Below, in pieces: positions 38,926 through 47,366 of a stretch of 64,000 nucleotides of DNA. Origin of the DNA: Polyangium sp. y55x31 (GTDB taxonomy: Bacteria; Myxococcota_A; Polyangia; Polyangiales; Polyangiaceae); the NCBI RefSeq assembly GCF_029946505.1, contig NZ_JARZHG010000027.1:1-64000 (forward strand). The letters run 5' to 3'. How positions within the stretch are numbered: position 1 is the first letter of the stretch; the number at the start of each line of letters is the position of its first letter. A program made the translations under genes and the position numbers. A model generated the notes under the pieces. The model ran no database searches. It was not told where the DNA came from and was given only the letters and a program-made list of their open reading frames with translations.

Positions 38926-39630
38926 TCAAGGGGCGCGGCCGTGTTTGACGTCGACGACGATCCGCGGAGGATCCCGGAGCTCGAGCACGCGATACCGATT
39001 CGGCGAGCCGACGCCGAGCACCCAGGTGAGCTCACCCTCGAAATCGCACGTGGGCGCGAGCTGGAGCAAGACGGGCAGCTTCGGGCGCTCTTCGACCGGG
39101 CTCAGCGTCGGACGGCCCGCCTCGTCGTGCGCCCGCGCCGGCGTCATCCGGACGCGGAGCCAGCCGTCGCCGGCGAGCGTCACGACGTCGCCCGTGCCGC
39201 AGCGGCGGACGGGTTTGTCGATGTACTCCACGCGGTAGCCGGGCAATGCGCCCGAAAACTCGAAGACGACCCGATCGAATGCCGCGTGGCGGCCGGCCCG
39301 GACGGAACGCAGCTCGACGGTGTGGACCTCGGGGATCTTTTTTTCGATGGCCGCGGCCGTGCCCTCGAACGCTTCCGGCGCGGTATCGCCGGGCTCCTTC
39401 GTCCCCTCCGTCGGGGCGGCGGGCTTCGCGGGCGTCGCCGCCGGCGCCGCCGGCGCCGCTAGCTCCGCGGCCTTCGGGGGCGGCTGCGCGGGCGCCTCGG
39501 GTGCGCTCGGCGCGCTCGGCGCGGCCTTCGCGGCTGCGCCTTCGGCGGGCGTTTTCGTGGCGTCGGGCGCGGCGTCCCGGCAGGCGAAGAGCATCGTGCT
39601 GGCGAGCAGGAGCAGGAAGGGCGTACGCAT
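38926..39630 (-). CDS. Lipoprotein with an AMIN-like domain
   Basis: A 234-residue lipoprotein (signal ending TMLFAC, Cys17) with a very Ala/Pro-rich spacer (20-95). The C-terminal beta domain starts HTVELRSVRAGRHAAFDRVVFEFSG and ends LRDPPRIVVDVKHG, the pattern of the AMIN-like domain that attaches proteins to peptidoglycan or envelope polysaccharide. The ATG at 39630 is placed by the lipoprotein signal. The function is probably envelope-associated, with no enzyme domain. Confidence 0.7.
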   Translation of the reverse strand: MRTPFLLLLASTMLFACRDAAPDATKTPAEGAAAKAAPSAPSAPEAPAQPPPKAAELAAPAAPAATPAKPAAPTEGTKEPGDTAPEAFEGTAAAIEKKIPEVHTVELRSVRAGRHAAFDRVVFEFSGALPGYRVEYIDKPVRRCGTGDVVTLAGDGWLRVRMTPARAHDEAGRPTLSPVEERPKLPVLLQLAPTCDFEGELTWVLGVGSPNRYRVLELRDPPRIVVDVKHGRAP

Positions 39631-39758
39631 GGGGCTTGCTCCGTGTCCGTTTGGCGCAACGGGTCTCGGCGCAAGGGCCTCGGGTTGCGCGCCGCGGACG
39701 ACGTCGGCGGCCCGATTACAATGGGCGCGCCCGTACGTCAACGCGGTTGGCGCGGGGC

Positions 39759-39787
39759 TTGACACGGTCGCGACGCGGGGCTCATCC
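39759..39787 (+). promoter_or_regulatory. Possible promoter of the second STAS-like gene
   Basis: TTGACA (39759-39764) is followed 17 bases later by TCATCC (39782-39787), a weak -10 match. It lies about 50 bases upstream of the ATG at 39840. The -35 box is perfect, but the -10 box makes this uncertain. Confidence 0.4.
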
Positions 39788-39839
39788 TGTACCCGTGGGC
39801 AATACGCCCGCAATCGGCTTGTTTTTCCTTCGGGATCGC

Positions 39840-40268
39840 ATGGCATTATCGAATACGGACTGGGAGACGTTCGGGGAGCACGTGGTTCGCTTCGAGGCGC
39901 CGGACATCGTGCACATCCGGAACGTCGGCGACATCGCGCTGGAGGACATGCAGCGTATGTTCGAGGCGATCCTCGGGGGGGTGGCGCAAGCGGGGGGTCG
40001 GGTCTTCTGGCTCGCGGACATCACGCGGATGGGGCACGTGCGCGCCGAGGCGCGCAAGCTCGCGATCGAATCCGACATCACCAAAAACCTTTTGGGCACG
40101 GCGATTTACGGGGGCAACTTCCAGCAGCGCGCGATCTCGAACCTCGCGATCAAGGCCGCCCGTGTGCTGAACCCCAAGAGCGTCGCGACCCCGTTCAAGT
40201 TCCTCGCCACCGAGGCCGAGGCGCGGGCGTACGTCGAGGCGATTCGGCGCAATGTGCAAGGAACATGA
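39840..40268 (+). CDS. STAS/SpoIIAA-like single-domain protein, second copy
   Basis: A 142-residue soluble protein related to the one at 314-748. Shared elements are PDIVHIR at the first strand, the WLADITRMG central strand, EARKLAIE, KNLLGTAIYGGN, AAKVL-like helix KAARVLNP and the final F-KFLATEAEA. There is no membrane segment. STAS-like proteins usually bind a kinase or anti-sigma factor, but none is next to it. The ATG at 39840 was chosen over an in-frame GTG about 14 codons upstream that would add a hydrophobic leader. Confidence 0.6.
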   Translation: MALSNTDWETFGEHVVRFEAPDIVHIRNVGDIALEDMQRMFEAILGGVAQAGGRVFWLADITRMGHVRAEARKLAIESDITKNLLGTAIYGGNFQQRAISNLAIKAARVLNPKSVATPFKFLATEAEARAYVEAIRRNVQGT

Positions 40269-40288
40269 CGGGGCGCGATTTGCCCCGT
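40268..40288 (+). terminator. Possible terminator after the STAS-like gene
   Basis: A perfect 7-bp stem (40268-40274 ACGGGGC with 40282-40288 GCCCCGT) with a 7-base loop starts at the stop codon. Only TCGTT follows, so it is a weak intrinsic terminator at best. Confidence 0.4.
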
Positions 40289-40331
40289 TCGTTGCGTGAA
40301 AAATCCCCCCCGGGATGTGAAGGGCCGTCGA

Positions 40332-40568
40332 TCAGTATCGACGTCCGGGGCGGCCTCGATCCTCGAGGAGGCGGGCCGGATCGGGCGCGTCCGAGGGGGA
40401 CGCGCTCGACGTCTGCAGGCTCTCCGAAGCGGAATGCCGGTTCGAATCCACGATCCACGAGGCAACGCCGAGCAGCACGGCGCTGAGGAGAACGAAAGCA
40501 GCGACGGCTGCCACGATCATGGGCATGCGAATACGAACGCCGTCGAAATGATGCATCGCGAGCGTCAC
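40332..40568 (-). CDS. Small single-pass membrane protein
   Basis: A 78-residue protein: a short N-terminus (GTG, then TLAMHHFDGVRIRMP), one strong membrane helix (IVAAVAAFVLLSAVLLGVASW, about 17-37), and a polar Ser/Asp/Arg-rich tail of about 40 residues. The start is set by a near-perfect Shine-Dalgarno CAGGAGG (40574-40580) five bases before the GTG at 40568. No family is recognised. It stands alone between larger genes. Confidence 0.55.
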   Translation of the reverse strand: MTLAMHHFDGVRIRMPMIVAAVAAFVLLSAVLLGVASWIVDSNRHSASESLQTSSASPSDAPDPARLLEDRGRPGRRY

Positions 40569-40761
40569 GAGGACCTCCTGATGTGAGGGCGGATCGAAAA
40601 AAAGAAGCGCCGGGGGCGCTCTCCGCGCCTGCACCCGACTCCCCCTCGATGAACCGCCGATGGGTCACGCCGCCCGTCGCCGAGCCGCGTGTTGTTCTTC
40701 GTTGGAACGGCGCACAGATTACCGCATGCGCGCGCCATTTCCAGAGAAATGAGGCCCTGGA

Positions 40762-40780
40762 TCGGACAGGTAATGTCCGA
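40762..40780. promoter_or_regulatory. Perfect dyad TCGGACA-N5-TGTCCGA
   Basis: A 7-bp perfect inverted repeat (40762-40768 and 40774-40780, spacer GGTAA) sits in the 227-bp gap 40569-40795, 15 bases past the stop of the lipoprotein gene at 40796. The half-site size fits a dimeric repressor operator, and a small RNA hairpin is also possible. No T-run follows on either strand. I see nothing else in this gap. Confidence 0.35.
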
Positions 40781-40795
40781 GTGCGGGGATGTGGT

Positions 40796-41317
40796 TTACT
40801 CGATGCGGTGGGGGCGCTGGCTGCGGAGGAGATCCGGCAGGAGGAGCGCGAACATCGCGGTCCGGCGGGTGCGCGGGGTGAGCCCCACGGCGCGCAGGGG
40901 CGTCCCGGAGCCGACGACGCGGCCCTCGGCGTCGAAGCGTAGCACCTCGGGCTCGGCGTCGGGGAGGCGATACGTCGCCGTCCCGTCGGCGTCGATGATC
41001 AGCGCGCCCGCGGGCACCGAGACGCTACCGTCGGAGCTCAAACGAATTTGGAGCGTGCCGCCGAAGTCGACGAAGGTGCCATTGGGATGAAGGGTGCCGA
41101 GCGCCTCGCCACGCTCCACGAGCAAGCCGTTGCGGTAGAGCACGAGGTACGGCTCGTCCCCGCGGAGCACGCGAAGCTCCGCGAGCACGAGGTGGTCTTC
41201 CGGAGAGGCGTCGCGCGCGGGCAGCGGGCCCTCTGGGGCGCGCGGAGGCGTCGGCGCGGGGGCACAGCCGCCCGCGAGCAGGAGCGCGGCGAGGAGAAGT
41301 CGCCGCGTGATCTTCAC
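40796..41317 (-). CDS. Lipoprotein, unknown function
   Basis: A 173-residue lipoprotein: GTG start coupled to the preceding stop (GTGA), signal KITRRLLLAALLLAGGC (lipobox Cys about 18), and a Pro-rich spacer. A beta-strand-rich domain follows, containing PYLVLYRNGLLVERGE, TFVDFGGTLQIRLSSDG and an ADGTATYRL turn, and reading like a small barrel or sandwich. It ends with TAMFALLLPDLL and Arg-rich residues. No family is recognised. It is co-transcribed with the Gly-rich lipoprotein upstream. Confidence 0.6.
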   Translation of the reverse strand: MKITRRLLLAALLLAGGCAPAPTPPRAPEGPLPARDASPEDHLVLAELRVLRGDEPYLVLYRNGLLVERGEALGTLHPNGTFVDFGGTLQIRLSSDGSVSVPAGALIIDADGTATYRLPDAEPEVLRFDAEGRVVGSGTPLRAVGLTPRTRRTAMFALLLPDLLRSQRPHRIE

Positions 41318-41769
41318 GGACAAACCACGTTCGGGATGTAATGGACGTGGTAACAACACTCGTCGTCCTGCGGCGGCAAATCGCAGACGACCTGGCGGAA
41401 CGTAGGCTTGTTGCAGCAGGCCGTGGGGCTCGTCTCGGCGCAGTAGCCGAGCGCGTCCGCGAGGGTCGTGAGCAGGCTGGGGGTCGACGCCGCAGGGGGG
41501 CAGAAGTCGCCGCCGTTCATCGAGACGCACGCGGCGATGATCTTGCCGACATTGGGCTCCTCGCCGCACTGCAGGCCGCCGCCGCCGCCCGCGCCGCCAC
41601 TGCCGGGGCCCGAGGCGCCCGCGCCGCCCGTGCCGCCGCCGCCGGTCTCGCCTTCGGCGTCGACGACGACCTTGGCGCCGCAAGCCGCGCCGAACAGGGT
41701 GAGGGCCGCGAGCATGGCGGCGCGGGCGAGGGGATGGGCGGAAAGGAAGTGGAAACGTCGTTCGCGCAT
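41314..41769 (-). CDS. Gly-rich Cys-containing lipoprotein, unknown
   Basis: A 151-residue lipoprotein: signal around LARAAMLAALTLFGAACG, then a Gly/Ala/Ser stretch and a domain with at least nine Cys in the last 85 residues (QCGEEP, ACVSMNG, FCPPA, GYCAET, ACCNKP, VCDLP, ECCYH, VCP). This points to disulfides in the periplasm or outside. The ATG at 41769 follows GGAG. The stop overlaps the next GTG start. No family is recognised. Confidence 0.6.
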   Translation of the reverse strand: MRERRFHFLSAHPLARAAMLAALTLFGAACGAKVVVDAEGETGGGGTGGAGASGPGSGGAGGGGGLQCGEEPNVGKIIAACVSMNGGDFCPPAASTPSLLTTLADALGYCAETSPTACCNKPTFRQVVCDLPPQDDECCYHVHYIPNVVCP

Positions 41770-41896
41770 GAGGGTCTCCAAGCTGTGCGTCGCGGATAGA
41801 GGGTTACTGTAGCCACGGCCCTGACAAGTCCAGCGCTCCGTGTACGATGCCTGTCGGGGCCTCGCCTTGGCCGTGCGGCCTGCGGAGGATCGGCGG

Positions 41897-42766
41897 ATGG
41901 TTCAGTTGAACGAGGTGATCGACGGGCAGTACCGCATCCTGCGTCGGATCGGCGAAGGCGGGCATGGAACCGTCTACGAGGCCGAGGATCTCGACATCGG
42001 AGCGCCCGTTGCCGTCAAGTTTTTGCGTCCCGAGGTGGCGGAGGCGCCCGAGTTCGCGACGCGCATGCGCAGGGAGGCGCGCGCGATGGGCGCCCTGTCG
42101 GGGACGAGCGCGGTGCAGATCTTCGCGCTGAACCGCACGAAGGCCGGGCAGATGTACATCGTGATGGAGCTGCTCCGCGGCAAGGATTTCGAGCGTTATC
42201 TCGTCGACCACGAGCGCGACGTGGGGAGGCTGTCGCGGTCCGCGCTCTTCGAGCTGATCTCGCCGATCGTGGACACGCTCGACGTCGCGCACCAGCGGGG
42301 GATCGTGCATCGCGACATCAAGCCGGCGAACATCTTCGTGCTGGAATCGAAGGCGCGAGGGCCGGTGCGGCTGCTCGATTTTGGTCTCGTCAAGGTGCTC
42401 TCGGTGTCGACGCCGCTCACGCAGGAAGGGCTCGTCGTGGGATCGCCGTCGTACATCGCGCCCGAGGGCTGGCAGGGCCGGCCGGATCGGGTCACGCCCG
42501 CGGCCGACGTGTACGCGCTCGGCGCCGTGATTTTTCGCGCGCTCGCGGGGCAAGTGCCATTCCCCTCGGATACGCTGATCGACGTCGTGAAAATGAGCAC
42601 GCGCGGCAAGCGGCCGAGCCTGCACGCGCTGCGGCCGGATCTGCCGGTGATGGCCGACGCGTGGGTGGAGCGCGCGCTCGCCATCGAGCCGGAGCAACGT
42701 TATCCGACGGTGAAGGAGCTCTGGCTGTCGCTCGTGGGGATGCTCGGGCGCGGGGGAGTCGGTTGA
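41897..42766 (+). CDS. Soluble Ser/Thr protein kinase
   Basis: A 289-residue kinase with only the catalytic domain: Gly-loop GEGGHGTVYEAE, Lys41 in VAVKFL, HRDIKPAN (Asp140), DFG (161-163) and IAPEGW for the APE region. All catalytic residues are present, and there is no membrane helix or sensor tail, unlike the other kinases here. GGAGG upstream supports the ATG at 41897 over a GTG at 41840. The target is unknown; no forkhead-associated or phosphatase gene is adjacent. Confidence 0.9.
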   Translation: MVQLNEVIDGQYRILRRIGEGGHGTVYEAEDLDIGAPVAVKFLRPEVAEAPEFATRMRREARAMGALSGTSAVQIFALNRTKAGQMYIVMELLRGKDFERYLVDHERDVGRLSRSALFELISPIVDTLDVAHQRGIVHRDIKPANIFVLESKARGPVRLLDFGLVKVLSVSTPLTQEGLVVGSPSYIAPEGWQGRPDRVTPAADVYALGAVIFRALAGQVPFPSDTLIDVVKMSTRGKRPSLHALRPDLPVMADAWVERALAIEPEQRYPTVKELWLSLVGMLGRGGVG

Positions 42767-42812
42767 TTGCGGCGAAATGTGATGGCAGGCGCCGCGCCCT
42801 GAAAAACGAGAT

Positions 42813-43742
42813 TCACGGTGCGGAGGGCAACGTCACTTCGAGGAGCTCGTTCGGTCCGGAGACCTTCTCGCCATACTGATTGTCGACGATGAGCAGCGCG
42901 TGGGTCTCGTCTTTCCAGACGATGCCCTCGAAATTGCGTTTGCCGTCGTTCGAATGCGGCGCGAGGTCGACGAGGACGCGGGGCGCGATCGGGGTCGTCG
43001 TTCCCGGGCCCTTCGCCGGGAGCGTGAACGAGAGGATGCGCGAGACCGCGAAATGGCGCTCGATGGCGAGGACCTCGATTTGATCCTGCCCACGCGCACG
43101 GCAATCGAGGCCGGAGATTTTTCCCTTTTCGTCCTTCGTGCTCGTGAGCGACAAACGAAACGCCGCCCGGTCGCCCGTCGCCGGGTCGATACGCTCGATC
43201 GGCGCAAGGCGCGTTTTGCCTTCGCCGTCGATCGCCTCTTCGATCGCCGCGACGAGCTGCCCCGACGCCGCGCAGAGGCCCTCGATGCCATGCCCCGTGT
43301 CGCACGACGCGCCCCACGCCGAGAGCGGGACGTCGAGCGTGCGCGTCACGCGGGCCGAATCACCTTCGCGCGTGGCGAGCAGGATCCGATCCGCGCCCGT
43401 CTTCGAGCAGCCGCCCTCGGTGCCGATCGCGAACGATTCCCCCGAGAGCCACGCGAGCGACTCGAAATCGACGCCCTCGGGCGCGCCGCTCACCGGGGTC
43501 TTGCGGACCAAGGCGCCGCTCGGCGAGAGCTCGATGAGGACGGGCTCTCGCTCCGTCATCGTGAAAAGCGCCCCGGAAGGACCAACCGCGAGCGACGAGA
43601 GGCCCACGACGTCGGTCCCCGTCACCAGGATCTGCCGTGGTGTCCCGCCGTCTCCAGCCGGGACGGGCGAGGAGCGTGACGACTGGCACGCGAGCGGGAC
43701 GAACAGAGCCACGAGAAGTGGGCACGAAAAACGAGGTCGCAC
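42813..43742 (-). CDS. Phytase-like esterase-domain lipoprotein
   Basis: A 309-residue lipoprotein (signal ending LFVPLACQSS, Cys19). The domain begins with LSSLAVGPSGALFTMTERE and includes GVDFESLAWLSG, GIEGLCAASG and KRNFEGIVWKDETHALLIVDN, matching the beta-propeller group annotated esterase-like activity of phytase. Such proteins are often secreted phosphodiesterase-like or sugar-binding propellers; enzymatic activity is not certain here. It lies convergent to the soluble kinase gene, separated by 46 bases. Confidence 0.65.
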   Translation of the reverse strand: MRPRFSCPLLVALFVPLACQSSRSSPVPAGDGGTPRQILVTGTDVVGLSSLAVGPSGALFTMTEREPVLIELSPSGALVRKTPVSGAPEGVDFESLAWLSGESFAIGTEGGCSKTGADRILLATREGDSARVTRTLDVPLSAWGASCDTGHGIEGLCAASGQLVAAIEEAIDGEGKTRLAPIERIDPATGDRAAFRLSLTSTKDEKGKISGLDCRARGQDQIEVLAIERHFAVSRILSFTLPAKGPGTTTPIAPRVLVDLAPHSNDGKRNFEGIVWKDETHALLIVDNQYGEKVSGPNELLEVTLPSAP

Positions 43743-43814
43743 GCCGCGATGATATCCGGATCGAGCGCGCGGGCGATGCGCGTCCCCCGTTCTTGGCTAC
43801 CATGCCACGCCCCG

Positions 43815-44480
43815 ATGACCCTCGACCTCGGTGTGCTCGTCTCCGGCCGCGGCAGTAACCTCCAGGCGATCCTCGACGCGATCGCCGCAGGGAAGCTCGA
43901 CGCGCGCGTCCGCCTGGTGATCTCGAACCGCCCCGGCGCACTGGGACTCGACCGCGCCCGCGAAGCCGGCGTGCCGACGGCCGTGATCAGCCACAAAGAT
44001 CACCCGGACCGAGCGTCCTTCGACGCCGCGCTCGTGGACGCGCTCCAGAAGGCCGGCGCGTCGTGGGTGGTGCTCGCGGGCTTCATGCGGATCGTGACGA
44101 GCGTCTTGCTCGACGCGTTTCCGGGCCGCGTGATCAACATCCACCCGTCGCTGCTGCCCGCGTTCCCGGGCGTCTCGGCGCAGGCGCAGGCGCTCGCGCA
44201 CGGCGTGCGGATCTCGGGCTGCACGGTGCACCTCGTCGACGTCGGAACGGACACGGGGCCGATCCTCGCGCAGGCCGCGGTGCCCGTGCTGCCGGACGAC
44301 ACGGAGGAGCGTTTGTCCGCGCGCATCCTCGCCCGCGAGCACGAGCTGCTCGTGCACGTGCTCGCCGCGATCGCCGCGGGACATCTCACGGTGCATCCGC
44401 CGGCCACGGCCGCGGCGCGGCCGCGCGTGGAGCTTCTCGGCGTCCCGGGCGCGCTCGGCGTCCTCGAGACGGACGATTGA
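43815..44480 (+). CDS. purN: Phosphoribosylglycinamide formyltransferase
   Basis: Transfers a formyl group from N10-formyltetrahydrofolate to GAR in purine synthesis. The 221-residue enzyme has the GAR-binding loop SGRGSNLQAI (10-19), catalytic Asn108 and His110 in INIHPSLLPAFPG, and Asp146 in VDVGTDTGPI. The ATG at 43815 fits the family start MxxxVLxSGRGSN; longer in-frame starts overlap the divergent lipoprotein gene. It is followed 13 bases later by an oxidoreductase gene, probably in one transcript. Confidence 0.95.
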   Translation: MTLDLGVLVSGRGSNLQAILDAIAAGKLDARVRLVISNRPGALGLDRAREAGVPTAVISHKDHPDRASFDAALVDALQKAGASWVVLAGFMRIVTSVLLDAFPGRVINIHPSLLPAFPGVSAQAQALAHGVRISGCTVHLVDVGTDTGPILAQAAVPVLPDDTEERLSARILAREHELLVHVLAAIAAGHLTVHPPATAAARPRVELLGVPGALGVLETDD

Positions 44481-44493
44481 GGGAGAGCGCGTC

Positions 44494-46089
44494 GTGACCT
44501 CGAAGCATTTCGACGTCGTCGTCCTCGGCCGATCGCTCGGCGCGCTGGTGACGGCCGCGCTCCTCGCGCGGCGCGACTTCACGGTGCTCGTGCTCGGTCA
44601 GGGCGGCAGGCCCGCGAGCTACAAGCTCGGCGAGCGCACGCTGCGCAGGCGCGCATTCACGATGCTCGCGGCGAGCTCGCCCGCGTGGACGCGCGTGCTC
44701 GTGGAGCTCGCGCAGTCGCAGACGTGGAAGCGTCGCGTGGCCCTCGCCTCGCCGATGATGCAGGTGCTCGCGCCGCGGCGGAGGCTAGACATCCCGCCCG
44801 ACCTCGTGCTCTTCGGCCGCGAGATCGATCGCGAGATGCCCGAGGTGCGCCGCGTGGTCGACGATCTCTACGCGGAGCTCGCCCGCGTGAACGGCGCCGC
44901 GGACGAGGCTTTCGAGAGGGACGCGGTCTGGCCGCCGGGCACGTTCTGGGAGCGGCGCGAGACGGGGCGATATGCGGCGATGCTGCCGTACGTGCGCGCC
45001 GAGCCGGATGCGGATCTCCTGGTCGAGTTGCCGCGCGGGCATTTCTTCCGGCAGGTGGTGACGTCGTCGGTCTCGTTCGCGACCGACCTCGCCACGTTGC
45101 CGCCGCCGTTCGCGGTCGCGCGCCTGCACGGCGCGTGGACGCGGGGCCTCTACACGCTCCCGGGCGGCGAGGACGAGCTCGAACAATTCCTCGTCGATCG
45201 CATCGTGGCGCATGGCGGTCGTTGCATGCTCTCTGCCCGCGCGCGGGCGCTGCACCTGCGACGTGGATCGGCCGCAGGCGTGGTCGTCGACGGCGACGAG
45301 GGTCCGACGGGCGCAAGCTTCGTGATCACCGACCTCGACGGCGAGGGCCTCGCAGCGCTCTCCGGCGGCGAGGGCATCCACAAGCGCGCCCAGCGCGAGT
45401 GGCCGCGGATCACGTCGTCGGTCGGCAGGTTCGTCGTGTCGCTCGTGGTGCGTGACGAAGGTTTGCCCGCGCCGCTCGGCGTCGAGAGTTTCGTTTTGCC
45501 CGGCGATCGTCCTGCGCTCCGAAACCCGGCGCGCACGGCCCCGGCCGCGGGTCCTCGTTCGAGCGCGCCGCCGGCCGCGTTGCGCCCGGTGATTCATCTG
45601 GAGCGCCACGCGATGCCCGGCGTGCGTGGCGAGTCGCTGCTCGTCGCGGAGGTGCTCCTGCCCGATCGAAGCCCGATCCCGCTGCTCGGCATGCGCGAAG
45701 TGGTGCTGTCGACGCTCGCGGCGGAGCTTCCGTTCCTCGAACGTCACCTGCGCGTCGTCGACTCGGTGCACGACGGCCTGCCGGTCTGGGTGTACGAGGA
45801 CGGCCGATTTCGCCCGGTGGATCGGGGCTCGCTCGCGGGGGCGTCGGCCGCGCCGGAGCCGATGGTCCGGCAGCTCGACGTCGATCCGCCGGGGTATCTC
45901 GGGCTCGGCGGCGAGCCGATCCGGGGGCCGATCGAGCGCACGTTGCTCGTCGGCCGCAGCGTCCTTCCCGGCCTCGGGCAGGAGGGGCAGCTCCTCGCGG
46001 CGTGGGGCGCGGCACGGCTCGTCACGCGGACCGACCGCCGCAAGGAGAAGATGCGCCGCGACATGTGGAGCAAGGTCGAGATCGGCTGA
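44494..46089 (+). CDS. FAD-dependent oxidoreductase, phytoene-desaturase-like
   Basis: A 531-residue protein starting with a Rossmann segment VVVLGRSLGALVTAALLAR (8-26), a divergent GxGxxG. A conserved middle FAD-interacting section has YTLPGGEDELEQFLVDRI, and the C-terminal FAD-binding end has RTLLVGRSVLPGLGQEGQLLAAWG. This is the layout of amine oxidase/phytoene desaturase-type NAD(P)/FAD proteins. A Pro/Ala insertion lies about 340-370. The substrate is unknown. The start is a GTG. Confidence 0.7.
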   Translation: MTSKHFDVVVLGRSLGALVTAALLARRDFTVLVLGQGGRPASYKLGERTLRRRAFTMLAASSPAWTRVLVELAQSQTWKRRVALASPMMQVLAPRRRLDIPPDLVLFGREIDREMPEVRRVVDDLYAELARVNGAADEAFERDAVWPPGTFWERRETGRYAAMLPYVRAEPDADLLVELPRGHFFRQVVTSSVSFATDLATLPPPFAVARLHGAWTRGLYTLPGGEDELEQFLVDRIVAHGGRCMLSARARALHLRRGSAAGVVVDGDEGPTGASFVITDLDGEGLAALSGGEGIHKRAQREWPRITSSVGRFVVSLVVRDEGLPAPLGVESFVLPGDRPALRNPARTAPAAGPRSSAPPAALRPVIHLERHAMPGVRGESLLVAEVLLPDRSPIPLLGMREVVLSTLAAELPFLERHLRVVDSVHDGLPVWVYEDGRFRPVDRGSLAGASAAPEPMVRQLDVDPPGYLGLGGEPIRGPIERTLLVGRSVLPGLGQEGQLLAAWGAARLVTRTDRRKEKMRRDMWSKVEIG

Positions 46090-46183
46090 GCCGAGCCGGA
46101 TCCTCTTCGCCCCGTCACCGCATAATTGCGGAACGTGCCCAAGGGAGGATAACGTGGTCGCGCGGAGGAGAGAGAGCGGCAAG

Positions 46184-47329
46184 ATGACCATGCGCGCACC
46201 CCGATACGGTCTGGCGACGACGCTCGCGTTTGCGACGTGGATGTCCGTCGGCGCGGCCCAGGCCTCCGAGCCAGGGCCCGACACGCTTCCGATCCACATC
46301 ATTTCGATCCAAACGATGGACGCCGACGACCAGGCGGAGGCGCTCACGAAGGCGCTCCGGAACGCGGTCCGGGCGACGCCGGGCTGGTCGCAGGGCGAAG
46401 GGGACTATTCGCTCGAGGTGCTCACGCTCTCGCTGAAGTGCCCGGATCCGCCGGACGCCGGGTGTCAGTCGCGTATCGCCGATCAGATCCGCGCCGACCG
46501 GTACGTGTGGGGCAAGCTCGACAAGGGCAAAGGCGGCAACGTCACCGGCGAGCTGCACTTCTGGGTGCGCGGCAAGGGCACGACGGACCACAAGATCGAG
46601 TACAGCGCGAACCTGACCGAGTCGCAGGACGAGGCGCTGCGCAAGATCGCCTCCGACGCGCTGAACAAGCTGACGGACGGGCCGCCCAAGGGCGAGGTGA
46701 AGGTCAAGGCCGGCTCGGTGGCCGGTCAGGTCTTCGTCGATGGTCAGCCGCTCGGCGCGCTCGCGAACGGCGAGGGCACGTTCTTCGTCCCCTCGGGCAA
46801 GCACAACCTCGTGGTCAAGGCGCCCGGCTACGCCGACATGTCGACGGAGATCACGGTCAAGCCGAACTCGCCGACGGACGTGGTCGTCGCGCCCGTGCCC
46901 GCCGGCGACACGTCGCCGACGAACTGGAAGCGCATCGGCGGCTTCGCCGCGATCGGCGCGGGCGTCGCGTTCGGCGCGGTCGGGATCTACGGCACCGTGA
47001 CCGTGAACGGGGTCAACAAGGATCCGGAGTACGATCGGAACCAGGCGTTCTACGACCAGCAGACGAACATCTGCGAGCTCGCGCGTGGCAATCAGCAGGT
47101 CGTCGCCGGCTTCGACAAGGCCAAGGTCGACGACCTCTGCTCGAAGGGCGAGACGGGCCAGCTCCTGCAGCTCGTGTTCTACCCGCTCGCGGCCGTCGCG
47201 GCCGGCGCAGGCGTCTTCCTCATCGCGACGAGTGGTACGGCGTCGAAGGAAAAACCCACGACGGGCCTCATGGTCCTGCCCCGCGTCGATCGGACCGGCG
47301 GCAAGCTCGACGTCGGCTTCCGCTTCTGA
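46184..47329 (+). CDS. PEGA-domain envelope protein
   Basis: A 381-residue exported protein: signal peptide with ATTLAFATWMSVGAAQAS, then a domain (about 30-160) with LKCPDPPDAGCQSRIADQIRADRYVW. A PEGA-like beta domain follows (about 175-235, GQVFVDGQPLGALANGEGTFFVPSG), then two C-terminal hydrophobic segments (about 245-265 and 325-350). The architecture parallels the kinase-linked protein at 8687-9763. A GTG at 46154 has a better ribosome site (GGAGG) and is an alternative start that adds ten residues. Confidence 0.65.
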   Translation: MTMRAPRYGLATTLAFATWMSVGAAQASEPGPDTLPIHIISIQTMDADDQAEALTKALRNAVRATPGWSQGEGDYSLEVLTLSLKCPDPPDAGCQSRIADQIRADRYVWGKLDKGKGGNVTGELHFWVRGKGTTDHKIEYSANLTESQDEALRKIASDALNKLTDGPPKGEVKVKAGSVAGQVFVDGQPLGALANGEGTFFVPSGKHNLVVKAPGYADMSTEITVKPNSPTDVVVAPVPAGDTSPTNWKRIGGFAAIGAGVAFGAVGIYGTVTVNGVNKDPEYDRNQAFYDQQTNICELARGNQQVVAGFDKAKVDDLCSKGETGQLLQLVFYPLAAVAAGAGVFLIATSGTASKEKPTTGLMVLPRVDRTGGKLDVGFRF

Positions 47330-47366
47330 AGACGAAGCGCGGCGCGTTCTCTCCCTCCCTCCTCCC

